This document shows, piece by piece, positions 35,948 through 44,148 of a DNA stretch of 64,000 nucleotides. The stretch's first letter is position 1, and the number at the start of each line of letters is the position of its first letter. A program made the translations under genes and the position numbers. Below the pieces are notes generated by a model. It saw only the letters and a list, made by a program, of their open reading frames with translations, did not search any database and had not been told where the DNA came from. Source of the stretch: Marmoricola sp. Leaf446 (GTDB taxonomy: Bacteria; Actinomycetota; Actinomycetes; Propionibacteriales; Nocardioidaceae); the NCBI RefSeq assembly GCF_001424755.1, contig NZ_LMRF01000002.1:175468-239467 (forward strand), written 5' to 3'.

Positions 35948-35997
35948 GAGTCGTGTGCGTGAGAGGGCGCCAGGGCGCCCTCTCACCCTCACGACTC
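35948..35997. terminator. Bidirectional terminator, 24-bp palindrome
   Basis: Arms 35948-35971 and 35974-35997 pair with two mismatches around a 2-base centre; the inner part GAGAGGGCGCC/GGCGCCCTCTC is perfect. It lies 11 bases after the GST-like gene and 16 before the convergent exporter stop, so it can end both transcripts. Confidence 0.75.
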
Positions 35998-36012
35998 GGC
36001 GCGAGCAGCGCG

Positions 36013-37641
36013 TCACTCCGCCGGCGGGCGCGGGCCGCCGCGCACCACGAAGTCCTGCTGTCGGATCAGCACCAGGCACAGCACGCCGGCGACGAAGGCC
36101 AGCGCTGCCGCGATCGCGGTGATGTGGTTGAGGGCGTCCACGACGCCCGAGGTGCCGACCCGGGTGACCAGGTCGAAGGCCTGCTGGCCGGCGCTCGCGC
36201 CGCCGTCCTGGGCGGCCGCGGCCTGGGCGCCCTGCGCGGCAGCGTTGACCTGGCCGCCCGAGAGCGCGGCGGTGAGCGGCTCGAGCGCGGCCCCCGGGAC
36301 CTGGCCCTCGAGGCTCGGTCGCACGGCGTCGGCGACCTGGCGGCCGAAGATCGAGCCGAGCGCGGCGATGCCGGTGGCGATGCCGACCTGGCGGAAGGTC
36401 GAGTTGACGCCGCTGGCCATGCCGGAGCGCTCGACCGCGACGACGCCCACGGCCGTCGAGGCCAGCGGCGGGTTGATCATGCCGATGCCCACACCCGCGA
36501 CGGTCAGCCCCGGGATCAGGTGGGTCCAGGACGAGTCGACCTCGATGCCGAGGAGCAGCAGCAGCCCGACCCCCAGGACCAGGAAGCCGGGCCCGATCAG
36601 CCACTTCACCGGCACCTTCTCGGTCAGCCGGCCCGCCACGGCGGCGGCCACGAACGAGGCGCCCGAGAGGAACAGGAAGCGCACGCCGGTCTGCACGGCG
36701 GAGTAGTCGAGGACGTTCTGGACGTAGATCACCAGGAAGGTGAGCAGCGAGAAGATCGACGCCGAGACCCCGAACGCCGCGACCAGGCCGCCGACGAAGG
36801 TGGGCTTGCGCAGCAGGGTCAGGTCGAACATCGGGTGCTGCTGGCGCAGCTGGCTGACCACGAACAACACCAGCAGCACGGCCGCGGTGACCAGCGAGAC
36901 CACGACCACCTGGGCGCCCCAGCTCTTCTGGCCGGCCTCGATCAGGCCGTAGACGAGCGCACCGAGCGCGAGGGAGAAGGTCACGAAGCCGATCCAGTCG
37001 GGGCGGCCGGCGTGGGGGTTCCTGGACTCCTGCACCTTGAGCACCGTGACACCGATCGCGACGAGGCAGATCGGGATGTTGACGAAGAAGATCCAGCGCC
37101 ACGACAGCCCGCTCGTCAGGACGCCTCCGAGCACCGGGCCGATCGCGACGGCCACACCGGTGACGGCACCGAAGACGCCGAACGCGGTGCCGCGGTCCTT
37201 GCCGTGGAAGGCGCTCGCGAGCAGGGCCAGGGCGGTCGCGAACATCGCCGCGCCGCCGATGCCCTGGAACGCGCGTGAGACCGTCAGCAGCGTGATGTCC
37301 TGCGCGGCGCCGCAGGCGATCGAGCCGAGGGTGAACAGCACCACCCCGATCACGAAGACCCGTCGCCGCCCGAACAGGTCGGCCAGGGAGCCGGCGGTGA
37401 GCAGCAGCGCCGCCAGGCTCAGCGCGTAGGCGTCGATGACCCACTGCAGGTCGGACAGCGACGCGTCGAGCTCGCGCTGGATGTCGGGCAGCGCGACGTT
37501 CACGATGGTGATGTCGAGCAGCAGCATGAACACGCCCGTGCAGACGGCTACCAGCGTCCACCACTTGGGGTCGCGGGCCGGGGTCGCGACGTGGCGTCCG
37601 GTGCCCGGTGCGGGTCGCTCGGCGGTGGTGTCCTGGCTCAT
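36013..37641 (-). CDS. DHA2-family MFS exporter (EmrB/QacA type)
   Basis: 542-residue membrane drug/proton antiporter with about 14 hydrophobic segments. Motif D1 LLLDITIVNVALPDIQ, motif A-like LADLFGRRRVFVIG and motif C-like FGAVTGVAVAIGPVLGG are present. A large Ala/Gln-rich loop precedes the last helix (AALSGGQVNAAAQGAQAAAA). A 7-bp palindrome at 37656-37672 just upstream could be bound by a regulator not encoded nearby. Substrate unknown. It is monocistronic, as the HVA1 gene ends 65 bases upstream. Confidence 0.92.
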   Translation of the reverse strand: MSQDTTAERPAPGTGRHVATPARDPKWWTLVAVCTGVFMLLLDITIVNVALPDIQRELDASLSDLQWVIDAYALSLAALLLTAGSLADLFGRRRVFVIGVVLFTLGSIACGAAQDITLLTVSRAFQGIGGAAMFATALALLASAFHGKDRGTAFGVFGAVTGVAVAIGPVLGGVLTSGLSWRWIFFVNIPICLVAIGVTVLKVQESRNPHAGRPDWIGFVTFSLALGALVYGLIEAGQKSWGAQVVVVSLVTAAVLLVLFVVSQLRQQHPMFDLTLLRKPTFVGGLVAAFGVSASIFSLLTFLVIYVQNVLDYSAVQTGVRFLFLSGASFVAAAVAGRLTEKVPVKWLIGPGFLVLGVGLLLLLGIEVDSSWTHLIPGLTVAGVGIGMINPPLASTAVGVVAVERSGMASGVNSTFRQVGIATGIAALGSIFGRQVADAVRPSLEGQVPGAALEPLTAALSGGQVNAAAQGAQAAAAQDGGASAGQQAFDLVTRVGTSGVVDALNHITAIAAALAFVAGVLCLVLIRQQDFVVRGGPRPPAE

Positions 37642-37655
37642 GCGTGCTCCTGCAT

Positions 37656-37672
37656 CGTTGACGGGGTCAACG
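37656..37672. promoter_or_regulatory. Operator-like palindrome upstream of the DHA2 exporter
   Basis: CGTTGAC-GGG-GTCAACG, perfect 7-bp arms, 14 bases before the exporter start. It resembles TetR-family half-sites; no TetR gene is adjacent. Confidence 0.55.
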
Positions 37673-37706
37673 ACCCCGGAGCGAGCCTAGGACCCGCCGC
37701 CCACAC

Positions 37707-37919
37707 CTAGCCCTGCTCGACCTCGCTCTTGAGCTTCAGCACGGTGGTGCCGTCCTCCTGCTCGATGACGTACGCCGGGTCGTCGTCGGTGCCGTTGCGG
37801 GTGATCTCGCTGCCCTTGGACTTGCGGGTGACCTTCTCGTGGTGGACCTCGGTGACCTTGCCCTCGGCCTCGTTGTCCCCCCACTTCCAGGTGACGGTGG
37901 ATCCCTTGCGGATGCTCAT
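37707..37919 (-). CDS. HVA1/DUF2945 TUDOR-like small protein
   Basis: 70 residues: SIRKGSTVTWKWGDNEAEGKV, then TRNGTDDDPAYVIEQEDG and KLKSEVE. This is the hypervirulence-associated TUDOR domain (PF11160), a small SH3-like fold found across bacteria and fungi; function unknown, nucleic-acid binding has been suggested. Its ATG overlaps the stop of the upstream SRPBCC gene (ATGA), so the two are cotranslated. Confidence 0.85.
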   Translation of the reverse strand: MSIRKGSTVTWKWGDNEAEGKVTEVHHEKVTRKSKGSEITRNGTDDDPAYVIEQEDGTTVLKLKSEVEQG

Positions 37920-38422
37920 GGCTGCTGTCCTCTCGGTCGGGTGGAGCCGGCGTCGTGCTCGGCGGCGTGCTTGAGCTCGACCAGCGTCCCGGCGATGCCG
38001 CGTCGGTTGCGCCCGGGGAAGCCGGCCAGCTCGACGAACAGCCGGGGCAGGAGCCCGTAGCGGCTGTAGTCGAACGACTCGGTCACGCGCGTACCCCGCG
38101 CGGTGGGTTCCAGCACGTAGCGCCACCGATGTCCGCCGAAGTGCCGCCAGGCGATCCGCCGGTCCTCCTCGAGCTCGACCACGGTGTTGCGGATCTTGTA
38201 GGGCAGACCGAACAGCACCATGTCCATCCCGAAGTGCGCCCCCTGCGTGAGGCGGTCGGGGCCCGAGATCGAGCCGCGCAGCGAGCCGGACCCGTCGATG
38301 CGCGGGTGCTGGCGGGGGTCGGCGAGGATGGCGAAGACCGTCGCCGGGGGCGCGTCGACGTCGATCGAGCCGCTCACGACGCGGGGGTGGTCGCTGCTGT
38401 CCTGTCCGGACGGGGAGGTCAT
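37916..38422 (-). CDS. SRPBCC (START/Bet v 1-fold) protein
   Basis: 168 residues. Begins with VVSGSIDVDAPPATVFAILADPRQHPRIDGSG, the signature of polyketide-cyclase/dehydrase-like SRPBCC proteins, and ends with a helix GIAGTLVELKHAAEHDAG. The fold holds hydrophobic ligands; function unknown. The ATG at 38422 leaves 33 bases to the divergent transporter gene, so both promoters share that gap. It is followed by the HVA1 gene at an ATGA overlap. Confidence 0.87.
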   Translation of the reverse strand: MTSPSGQDSSDHPRVVSGSIDVDAPPATVFAILADPRQHPRIDGSGSLRGSISGPDRLTQGAHFGMDMVLFGLPYKIRNTVVELEEDRRIAWRHFGGHRWRYVLEPTARGTRVTESFDYSRYGLLPRLFVELAGFPGRNRRGIAGTLVELKHAAEHDAGSTRPRGQQP

Positions 38423-38441
38423 GGGCTGAGTCAAGCAGCCG

Positions 38442-38447
38442 TAGCGT
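38442..38447 (+). promoter_or_regulatory. -10 element of a probable leaderless promoter for the EamA transporter
   Basis: TAGCGT lies 8 bases before the ATG at 38456 and no ribosome site is visible. Confidence 0.4.
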
Positions 38448-38455
38448 GACCGACG

Positions 38456-39370
38456 ATGACCTCCCGGACGACGGCCCCGACCCCCAACCAGGGGCGGTTG
38501 CCGTTCGTGCCGGCGGCGGCGTTCGTCGTGATCTGGTCCTCGGGCTACATCGTGGGCCCCTTCGGCGTCGAGGCGATGGACCCGCTGATGCTGGTCGCGT
38601 TCCGCTTCCTGCTGGCCGCGGGTCTCGCCTGGGCGCTGGCCCGCGCGCTGCGCGGGCCGCTGGAGGTGCCGCGCGGTGACCTGCTGCGGATGGCCGCGAC
38701 CGGGCTGGTCCTCAACGGCGTGCAGTTCGCCGCGATGTACCTCGCGTTCGAGCGCGGCCTCGGCGCCACCCTCGGTGCGCTGCTGCACTCCCTCAGCCCG
38801 GTGCTGACCGCGGTGCTGGCCGCCGCGCTGCTGCACGAGCGGCTGCGGCCGGTGCAGGTGCTCGGCTTCGTCGTGGGGGTCGGCGGGGTGCTGCTCGTGC
38901 TCGGCCCCGACCTCGACCAGGCGGGCGGGCCGGTCGCGGTGGCGTGGGCGGTGCTCAGCGTGCTCGGGCTGAGCCTCGGCACGCTCGGCCAGCGCTGGAT
39001 CGGCCACGCGCCCGACCCGCTGTGGTCGGCCGCCGTGCAGTTCGGGGTCTGCGGCCCGCCCCTGCTCGTGCTCGCGCTGGCGACCGAGGGCACCGACGTG
39101 GTCCGTGACCCGGTCGACGCCGCCGTCGCGGTGCTGCTGCTCGCGGTGGTCAATTCCATCGTCGGCCTCGGGTTGCTGGGCCTGCTGGTGCGGGCGCGCG
39201 GGGCCGGCGCCGCGGCCAGCGTGTTCTTCGTGATGCCGCCGGTGACGGCCGTGATGGCCTGGGTCGTGCTGGGCGAGACCCTGGGGGTGCGCGAGCTGGT
39301 CGGCCTGGTGGTGACGATCGCCGCGGTGGCGGCGGCGACCCGGGGTCCCCGGGCCGTGCCCGCCCCGTGA
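38456..39370 (+). CDS. DMT-family (EamA) transporter
   Basis: 304-residue inner-membrane protein with ten hydrophobic segments made of two EamA repeats: FVPAAAFVVIWSSGYIVGPF at the start of the first and VAWAVLSVLGLSLGTLGQRW at the start of the second; the motifs FALRGLGATLGALLHS-like and FVMPPVTAVMAWVVLGE end each repeat. These carriers usually export amino acids or other metabolites. Single gene, ended by a hairpin at 39409-39424. Confidence 0.92.
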   Translation: MTSRTTAPTPNQGRLPFVPAAAFVVIWSSGYIVGPFGVEAMDPLMLVAFRFLLAAGLAWALARALRGPLEVPRGDLLRMAATGLVLNGVQFAAMYLAFERGLGATLGALLHSLSPVLTAVLAAALLHERLRPVQVLGFVVGVGGVLLVLGPDLDQAGGPVAVAWAVLSVLGLSLGTLGQRWIGHAPDPLWSAAVQFGVCGPPLLVLALATEGTDVVRDPVDAAVAVLLLAVVNSIVGLGLLGLLVRARGAGAAASVFFVMPPVTAVMAWVVLGETLGVRELVGLVVTIAAVAAATRGPRAVPAP

Positions 39371-39408
39371 GGCCTCCGTGCGCGCGTCGCTCTCGTTTCA
39401 CACCCGCC

Positions 39409-39424
39409 CCAGGGGGCACCCTGG
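39409..39424 (+). terminator. Hairpin after the EamA transporter gene
   Basis: CCAGGG and CCCTGG around a 4-base loop, 38 bases after the stop codon. Confidence 0.45.
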
Positions 39425-39469
39425 AACCGGGCGAACTCCCTCGCCCGGGGGGCAGTCGCAGGAGGAACC

Positions 39470-40114
39470 ATGGCCAGCTTCGGACGCAAGCACGAACCGG
39501 TGGACGGCGAGCGCGAGCACGCCTACGAGCAGGGGGTCCGTGACGGGGTGCGCGAGGGCGACGTACGCCGCGACGACACCCACGCGCGCGAGAAGTTCGG
39601 GGGTGCCAACCTCGGAGCCGCCTTCTTCGGCTGGATGGTCGCCGTCGGCATGACCGTGCTGCTGACCGGCATCCTCGCGGCGATCGCGACGGCCGTCGGC
39701 TACTCCGGCACCTTCACCCAGACCGACGCGGAGAACAACGCCGAGACCATCGGACTGGGGGCGGCGATCGCGCTGCTCGTGGTGCTGCTGATCGCCTACT
39801 ACTCCGGGGGCTACGTCGCCGGGCGGATGTCGCGCTTCGACGGCGGCCGCCAGGGCCTGCTCGTCTGGGTCATCGCCCTGGTCGTCACCGTGGCCGCTGC
39901 CGCGCTGGCCGCCGTCGCGGGCGACCAGTACAACGTGCTCGACCGCGTCGACGTGCCGCGCATCGGCCTGCCGAGCGCCGGCGACGTGACCACCGCCGGC
40001 ATCGTGGTCGGGATCGCCGTGCTGCTCGGCACCCTGCTGGCCGCCATGGCCGGCGGCAAGGTCGGGCAGCGCTACCACCGTCGCGTGGACCGCGCCGCCG
40101 AGCGGGTCGTCTGA
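39470..40114 (+). CDS. Four-helix membrane protein of unknown function
   Basis: 214 residues. A charged cytoplasmic N-terminus (HAYEQGVRDGVREGDVRRDD) is followed by four membrane segments (about 51-76, 92-116, 128-148, 173-195) and a basic tail. The layout, with GGYVAGRMSRFDGGRQG between helices 2 and 3, resembles the TIGR04086/YrzE-like membrane proteins common in actinobacteria, but no function is known. Good ribosome site AGGAGG 6 bases before the ATG; a strong terminator follows. Confidence 0.85.
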   Translation: MASFGRKHEPVDGEREHAYEQGVRDGVREGDVRRDDTHAREKFGGANLGAAFFGWMVAVGMTVLLTGILAAIATAVGYSGTFTQTDAENNAETIGLGAAIALLVVLLIAYYSGGYVAGRMSRFDGGRQGLLVWVIALVVTVAAAALAAVAGDQYNVLDRVDVPRIGLPSAGDVTTAGIVVGIAVLLGTLLAAMAGGKVGQRYHRRVDRAAERVV

Positions 40115-40140
40115 CCTGCACCGCGCCGCACCGCACCTCT

Positions 40141-40182
40141 CGCACGGCCGTCGTCCCGCTCCGGGACGGCGGCCGTCGTGCG
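40141..40182 (+). terminator. Strong hairpin after the four-helix membrane protein gene
   Basis: CGCACG...GCCGTCGTCCCG pairs with CGGGACGGCGGC...CGTGCG across a 3-base loop with one small bulge, 27 bases after the stop. The rest of the spacer to 40391 holds the bkd promoter region; a TTGACG hexamer near 40223 is a possible -35. Confidence 0.65.
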
Positions 40183-40391
40183 TCCGCGGGGCGGTTTGGC
40201 GAGCGTCACCGGGGGCCGGTAGGTTGACGGCGCTCCTGTGGTCCCGGTCACACCCGTCCCACCACGACGTCCGTGACCGTCGCCGCAGGGACCCGCACTG
40301 TTGCGCCACGCTCCGGGCCACCCCCGGCGCCGGCGACCACGGCGCCGGACCGGTGATCCCGGCGTCGGCCCAACCCAGACAGGAGTGACGC

Positions 40392-41549
40392 GTGAGCCAG
40401 TCCCGTGAGGCCTTCGGGCCCGATCTCGTCGAGGTGTTCGGTCCCTCGCAGCGCGACGGCGGCCCCGACCTGGTGCAGCTGCTCACCCCCGAGGGCGAGC
40501 GCACCCACCACCCCGAGTTCGACCTCGACTTCTCGGCCGACCAGCTGCGCGGCTTCTACCGCGACATGGTGCTGACCCGGCGGATCGACACCGAGGCCAC
40601 CGCGCTCCAGCGCCACGGCGAGCTCGGCATCTGGGCCCAGCTGCTGGGCCAGGAGGCCGCGCAGATCGGCGCCGGTCGCGCGCTGCGCCCCCAGGACTAC
40701 GTCTTCCCGACCTACCGCGAGCATGGCGTCGCCTGGTGCCGGGGGGTCGACCCGCTCGACCTGCTCGGGCTCTTCCGCGGCGTCGACCACGGCGCCTGGG
40801 ACCCGCGCGAGAACAACTTCGGGCTCTACACGATCGTCATCGGCGCGCAGGCGCTGCACGCCACCGGCTACGCCATGGGCATCCAGCGCGACGGCGCGGT
40901 CGGCACCGGCGACCCCGACCGCGACGCCGCCGTGGTGGCGCACTTCGGCGACGGCGCGTCCTCGCAGGGCGACGTCAACGAGGCCTTCATCTTCGCCGCG
41001 TCCTACAACGCGCCCGTCGTGTTCTTCTGCCAGAACAACCAGTGGGCGATCTCGGAGCCGATCGAGCGACAGTCGCGGATCCCGCTCTACCAGCGCGCGC
41101 TCGGCTTCGGCTTCCCCGGCGTCCGCGTCGACGGCAACGACGTGCTGGCGACGTACGCCGTGACGCAGGCCGCCCTGCAGCGCGCCCGCGAGGGCAGCGG
41201 ACCCACCCTCGTGGAGGCCTACACCTACCGGATGGGCGCCCACACCACGACCGACGACCCCACCCGCTACCGGCTCTCCGACGACGTCGAGCACTGGAAG
41301 CTCAAGGACCCGATCGCGCGCCTGGAGGTCTACCTGCGGCGCAACGGCCTGGTCGACGATGACTTCGTGGCCGACCTCAAGGTCGAGGGCGACGACCTCG
41401 GCCACCGGCTCCGCGAGGGCTGCAAGGCGCTCGCCGACCCGAAGGCGCTCGACCTCTTCGCCCACGTCTACGCCGAGGAGACCGAGGAGCTGCGCCACCA
41501 GCGCGAGGGCTACGCGGCCTACCTCGACACGTTCGAGGGGGCACGCTGA
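40392..41549 (+). CDS. bkdA: Branched-chain 2-oxoacid dehydrogenase E1 component, alpha subunit
   Basis: 385-residue thiamine-diphosphate enzyme subunit. TPP/Mg site: GDGASSQGDVNEA ... FFCQNNQWAIS; also YPTYREHG-like VFPTYREHGVAWCRG and the YRMGAHTTTDDPTRYR phosphorylation-loop region. E1 decarboxylates the oxoacid and passes the acyl group to E2 lipoate. It overlaps the beta-subunit gene by one base (TGATG) and is followed by E2, so the three form the core of a complex. The E2 lipoyl motif points to a branched-chain enzyme rather than pyruvate dehydrogenase; no E3 is in the window. Confidence 0.88.
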   Translation: MSQSREAFGPDLVEVFGPSQRDGGPDLVQLLTPEGERTHHPEFDLDFSADQLRGFYRDMVLTRRIDTEATALQRHGELGIWAQLLGQEAAQIGAGRALRPQDYVFPTYREHGVAWCRGVDPLDLLGLFRGVDHGAWDPRENNFGLYTIVIGAQALHATGYAMGIQRDGAVGTGDPDRDAAVVAHFGDGASSQGDVNEAFIFAASYNAPVVFFCQNNQWAISEPIERQSRIPLYQRALGFGFPGVRVDGNDVLATYAVTQAALQRAREGSGPTLVEAYTYRMGAHTTTDDPTRYRLSDDVEHWKLKDPIARLEVYLRRNGLVDDDFVADLKVEGDDLGHRLREGCKALADPKALDLFAHVYAEETEELRHQREGYAAYLDTFEGAR

Positions 41550-42526
41550 TGAGCCGGATCACGCTGGCCAAGGGCCTCAACGCGGGGTTGCGCAAGGCCA
41601 TGGAGGACGACCCCAAGGTCCTGGTCATGGGCGAGGACGTCGGCAAGCTGGGCGGCGTCTTCCGGATCACCGACGGGCTGCAGAAGGACTTCGGCGAGGA
41701 CCGCGTCATCGACTCCCCGCTGGCCGAGTCGGGCATCGTCGGCACGGCGGTCGGCCTGGCACTGCGCGGCTACCGGCCGGTGGTGGAGATCCAGTTCGAC
41801 GGGTTCGTCTACCCGGCGTACGACCAGATCGTGTGCCAGGTCGCGAAGATGCACTACCGCTCCAAGGGCCGCTCCCCGATGCCGATGGTCATCCGGATCC
41901 CCTTCGGCGGCGGCATCGGCGCGGTCGAGCACCACTCCGAGAGCCCGGAGGCGCAGTTCGCGCACACGCCCGGCCTCAAGGTGGTCGCGTGCTCCAACCC
42001 GGTCGACGGCTACTGGATGATCCAGCAGGCGATCGCCAGCGACGACCCGGTGGTCTTCCTGGAGCCCAAGCGGCAGTACCACGCCGACAAGGCCGAGCTC
42101 GACGAGACCGCCACCCCCGAGCCGCTGTTCACCAGCCGGGTGGTGCGGCGCGGCACCGACGCCACGGTGGTGGCCTACGGCCCCACGGTGAAGACCGCGA
42201 TGGCCGCCGCCGAGGCCGCCGCCACCGACGGCACCTCGCTGGAGGTCATCGACCTGCGCACGCTGTCGCCGCTCGACATGGGCCCGGTGCTCGAGTCCGT
42301 ACGCCGCACCGGCCGGCTGGTCGTGTGCCACGAGGCCCACGTCAACCTCGGCATGGGTGCCGAGGTGGCGGCGCGGGTGACCGAGGAGTGCTTCTACTCG
42401 CTCGAGGCGCCGGTGCTGCGGGTCGGCGGGTTCGACACGCCGTACCCCGCCTCGCGCATCGAGGAGGACTTCCTGCCCGACCTCGACCGGCTGCTCGACG
42501 CCGTCGACCGCTCCCTGGCCTTCTGA
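41549..42526 (+). CDS. bkdB: Branched-chain 2-oxoacid dehydrogenase E1 component, beta subunit
   Basis: 325 residues. N-terminal pyrimidine-binding transketolase domain (LVMGEDVGKLGGVFRITDGL, DSPLAESGIVGTAVGLALRG) and C-terminal transketolase domain (EVIDLRTLSPLDMGPVLESV, VVCHEAHVNLGMGAEVAA). It forms an alpha2beta2 E1 with the preceding subunit and completes the TPP site. The start overlaps the alpha stop by one base. E2 follows after 40 bases; that gap contains a 19-base repeat shared with the E2 linker. Confidence 0.92.
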   Translation: MSRITLAKGLNAGLRKAMEDDPKVLVMGEDVGKLGGVFRITDGLQKDFGEDRVIDSPLAESGIVGTAVGLALRGYRPVVEIQFDGFVYPAYDQIVCQVAKMHYRSKGRSPMPMVIRIPFGGGIGAVEHHSESPEAQFAHTPGLKVVACSNPVDGYWMIQQAIASDDPVVFLEPKRQYHADKAELDETATPEPLFTSRVVRRGTDATVVAYGPTVKTAMAAAEAAATDGTSLEVIDLRTLSPLDMGPVLESVRRTGRLVVCHEAHVNLGMGAEVAARVTEECFYSLEAPVLRVGGFDTPYPASRIEEDFLPDLDRLLDAVDRSLAF

Positions 42527-42533
42527 CGTCGTC

Positions 42534-42552
42534 GGTCGAGCCCGTCGAGACC
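42534..42552 (+). repeat. 19-base repeat, copy 1 (spacer before E2)
   Basis: GGTCGAGCCCGTCGAGACC, ending 14 bases before the E2 start. It differs by one base from the copy at 42848-42866 inside the E2 gene. Confidence 0.7.
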
Positions 42553-42566
42553 CGAGAGGAACAGCA

Positions 42567-44084
42567 ATGTCCGAGTTCAAGCTGCCCGACGTCGGCGAGG
42601 GCCTGACCGAGGCCGAGATCGTGTCGTGGCGCGTCAAGGAGGGCGACACCGTCGAGATCAACGACGTGGTCGTGGAGATCGAGACCGCCAAGTCGCTGGT
42701 CGAGCTGCCCTCGCCGTACGCCGGCACGGTGACCGCGCTGCTGGCCGCCGAGGGCGAGATGGTGCCGGTGGGCACCCCGATCATCGCGATCGGCGATCCC
42801 GCCGCTGCGCCGGTCGACTCCGCCCCGTCGGCCGCACCCGCCCCGCCGGTCGAGCCGGTCGAGACCCCGCCCGCCCCGGTGTCCGACATGGTCATCGACC
42901 TCTCCAACCCGGCCGCCAGCGGCGGCGGCGAGGGCGAGAGCCTGGTGGGCCGCAACAAGGCCGACCGGGGTCCCGTACGCCGCCCCCGCCGCGGCTCCGC
43001 GTCGCCCGCCACCGAATCGGCGGCGGCGACGCAGATGCAGGTGCAGGGCGCCTTCTCCCAGGGGGGAGCGCAGTCACAGGACGTCGTCGAGTCCGACGAG
43101 CCGGCCGTGCCTGCGCACGAGGCGCCCGCGCCTGCCGTCGCCGACGCGTTCGTGCCGCGGGAGGCGCTCACGGGCGAGCGGGCCCGCGTGCTGGCCAAGC
43201 CGCCGGTGCGCAAGCTGGCCCGCGACCTCGGGGTCGACCTGACCTCGCTGACCGGCACCGGCCGCGAGGGCACTGTCACCCGCGAGGACGTCGAGCGGGC
43301 GACCAGCGGCCCGTCCGCCGCGGCGCCGGTGGTGCGGACGTCGTACGAGCCCGCGCCCGCGCAGGGCCGGGGCGAGCGCGAGCGCCGCGAGCCGGTCAAG
43401 GGCGTGCGCAAGATGATGGGGCAGGCGATGGTCGACTCGGCCTTCTCGGCGCCGCACGTCACCGAGTGGGTCACCGTCGACGTCACCCGCACCACCGAGC
43501 TGGTGGAGCGCCTCAAGGCCCACCGCGACTTCCGCGACGTCAAGGTGAGCCCGCTGCTGGTGCTGGCCAAGGCGGCGCTGCTGGCCGTGCGGCGTACGCC
43601 CGAGGTCAACTCGACCTGGGACGAGCAGGCCCAGGAGGTCGTCTACAAGTCCTACGTCAACCTCGGCATCGCCGCCGCCACCCCGCGGGGCCTCGTCGTG
43701 CCCAACGTCAAGGACGCCGACGCGATGACGCTGCGCGAGCTGGCCGACGCGCTCGCAGCGCTGACCGCGACCGCCCGCGAGGGACGCACCCAGCCCGCCG
43801 AGATGGCCGGGGGCAGCTTCACCATCACCAACGTGGGCGTCTTCGGCGTCGACGCGGGCACCCCGATCATCAACCCCGGCGAGTCCGCGATCCTGTGCTT
43901 CGGGGCGACGCGGCGGCAGCCGTGGGTGGTCGGCACCGGCGCCGACGAGCGCCTGGAGATCCGCGACGTCTGCACACTGGCGCTGTCCTTCGACCACCGC
44001 CACGTCGACGGCCAGATGGGCTCGCGGTTCCTCGCCGACGTCGCGGCGATCATGGAGGACCCCGCCACCGCACTGCTGTTCTGA
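42567..44084 (+). CDS. bkdC: Dihydrolipoamide acyltransferase, E2 of the branched-chain 2-oxoacid dehydrogenase
   Basis: 505-residue acyltransferase. One lipoyl domain (residues 1-77) with lipoylated K42 in IETAKSLVELPSP, a sequence typical of actinobacterial BkdC; a long Ala/Pro-rich linker (about 78-205); a peripheral-subunit-binding domain (PPVRKLARDLGVDLTSLTGTG); and the catalytic domain with SFDHRHVDGQ near the C-terminus. It takes the acyl group from E1 and transfers it to CoA. The linker stretch PVEPVET is encoded by a near-copy of the 19-base repeat in the spacer upstream. Confidence 0.9.
   Translation: MSEFKLPDVGEGLTEAEIVSWRVKEGDTVEINDVVVEIETAKSLVELPSPYAGTVTALLAAEGEMVPVGTPIIAIGDPAAAPVDSAPSAAPAPPVEPVETPPAPVSDMVIDLSNPAASGGGEGESLVGRNKADRGPVRRPRRGSASPATESAAATQMQVQGAFSQGGAQSQDVVESDEPAVPAHEAPAPAVADAFVPREALTGERARVLAKPPVRKLARDLGVDLTSLTGTGREGTVTREDVERATSGPSAAAPVVRTSYEPAPAQGRGERERREPVKGVRKMMGQAMVDSAFSAPHVTEWVTVDVTRTTELVERLKAHRDFRDVKVSPLLVLAKAALLAVRRTPEVNSTWDEQAQEVVYKSYVNLGIAAATPRGLVVPNVKDADAMTLRELADALAALTATAREGRTQPAEMAGGSFTITNVGVFGVDAGTPIINPGESAILCFGATRRQPWVVGTGADERLEIRDVCTLALSFDHRHVDGQMGSRFLADVAAIMEDPATALLF
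42848..42866 (+). repeat. 19-base repeat, copy 2 (inside the E2 linker)
   Basis: GGTCGAGCCGGTCGAGACC, identical to 42534-42552 at 18 of 19 bases, translated in the linker as part of PVEPVETP. Confidence 0.7.
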
Positions 44085-44148
44085 GGAGGCCCTCACGTAA
44101 CGTGCCGCGCGGGAGGACCGCGGGGGAGCGGTCCGGACAGGGGACCAG

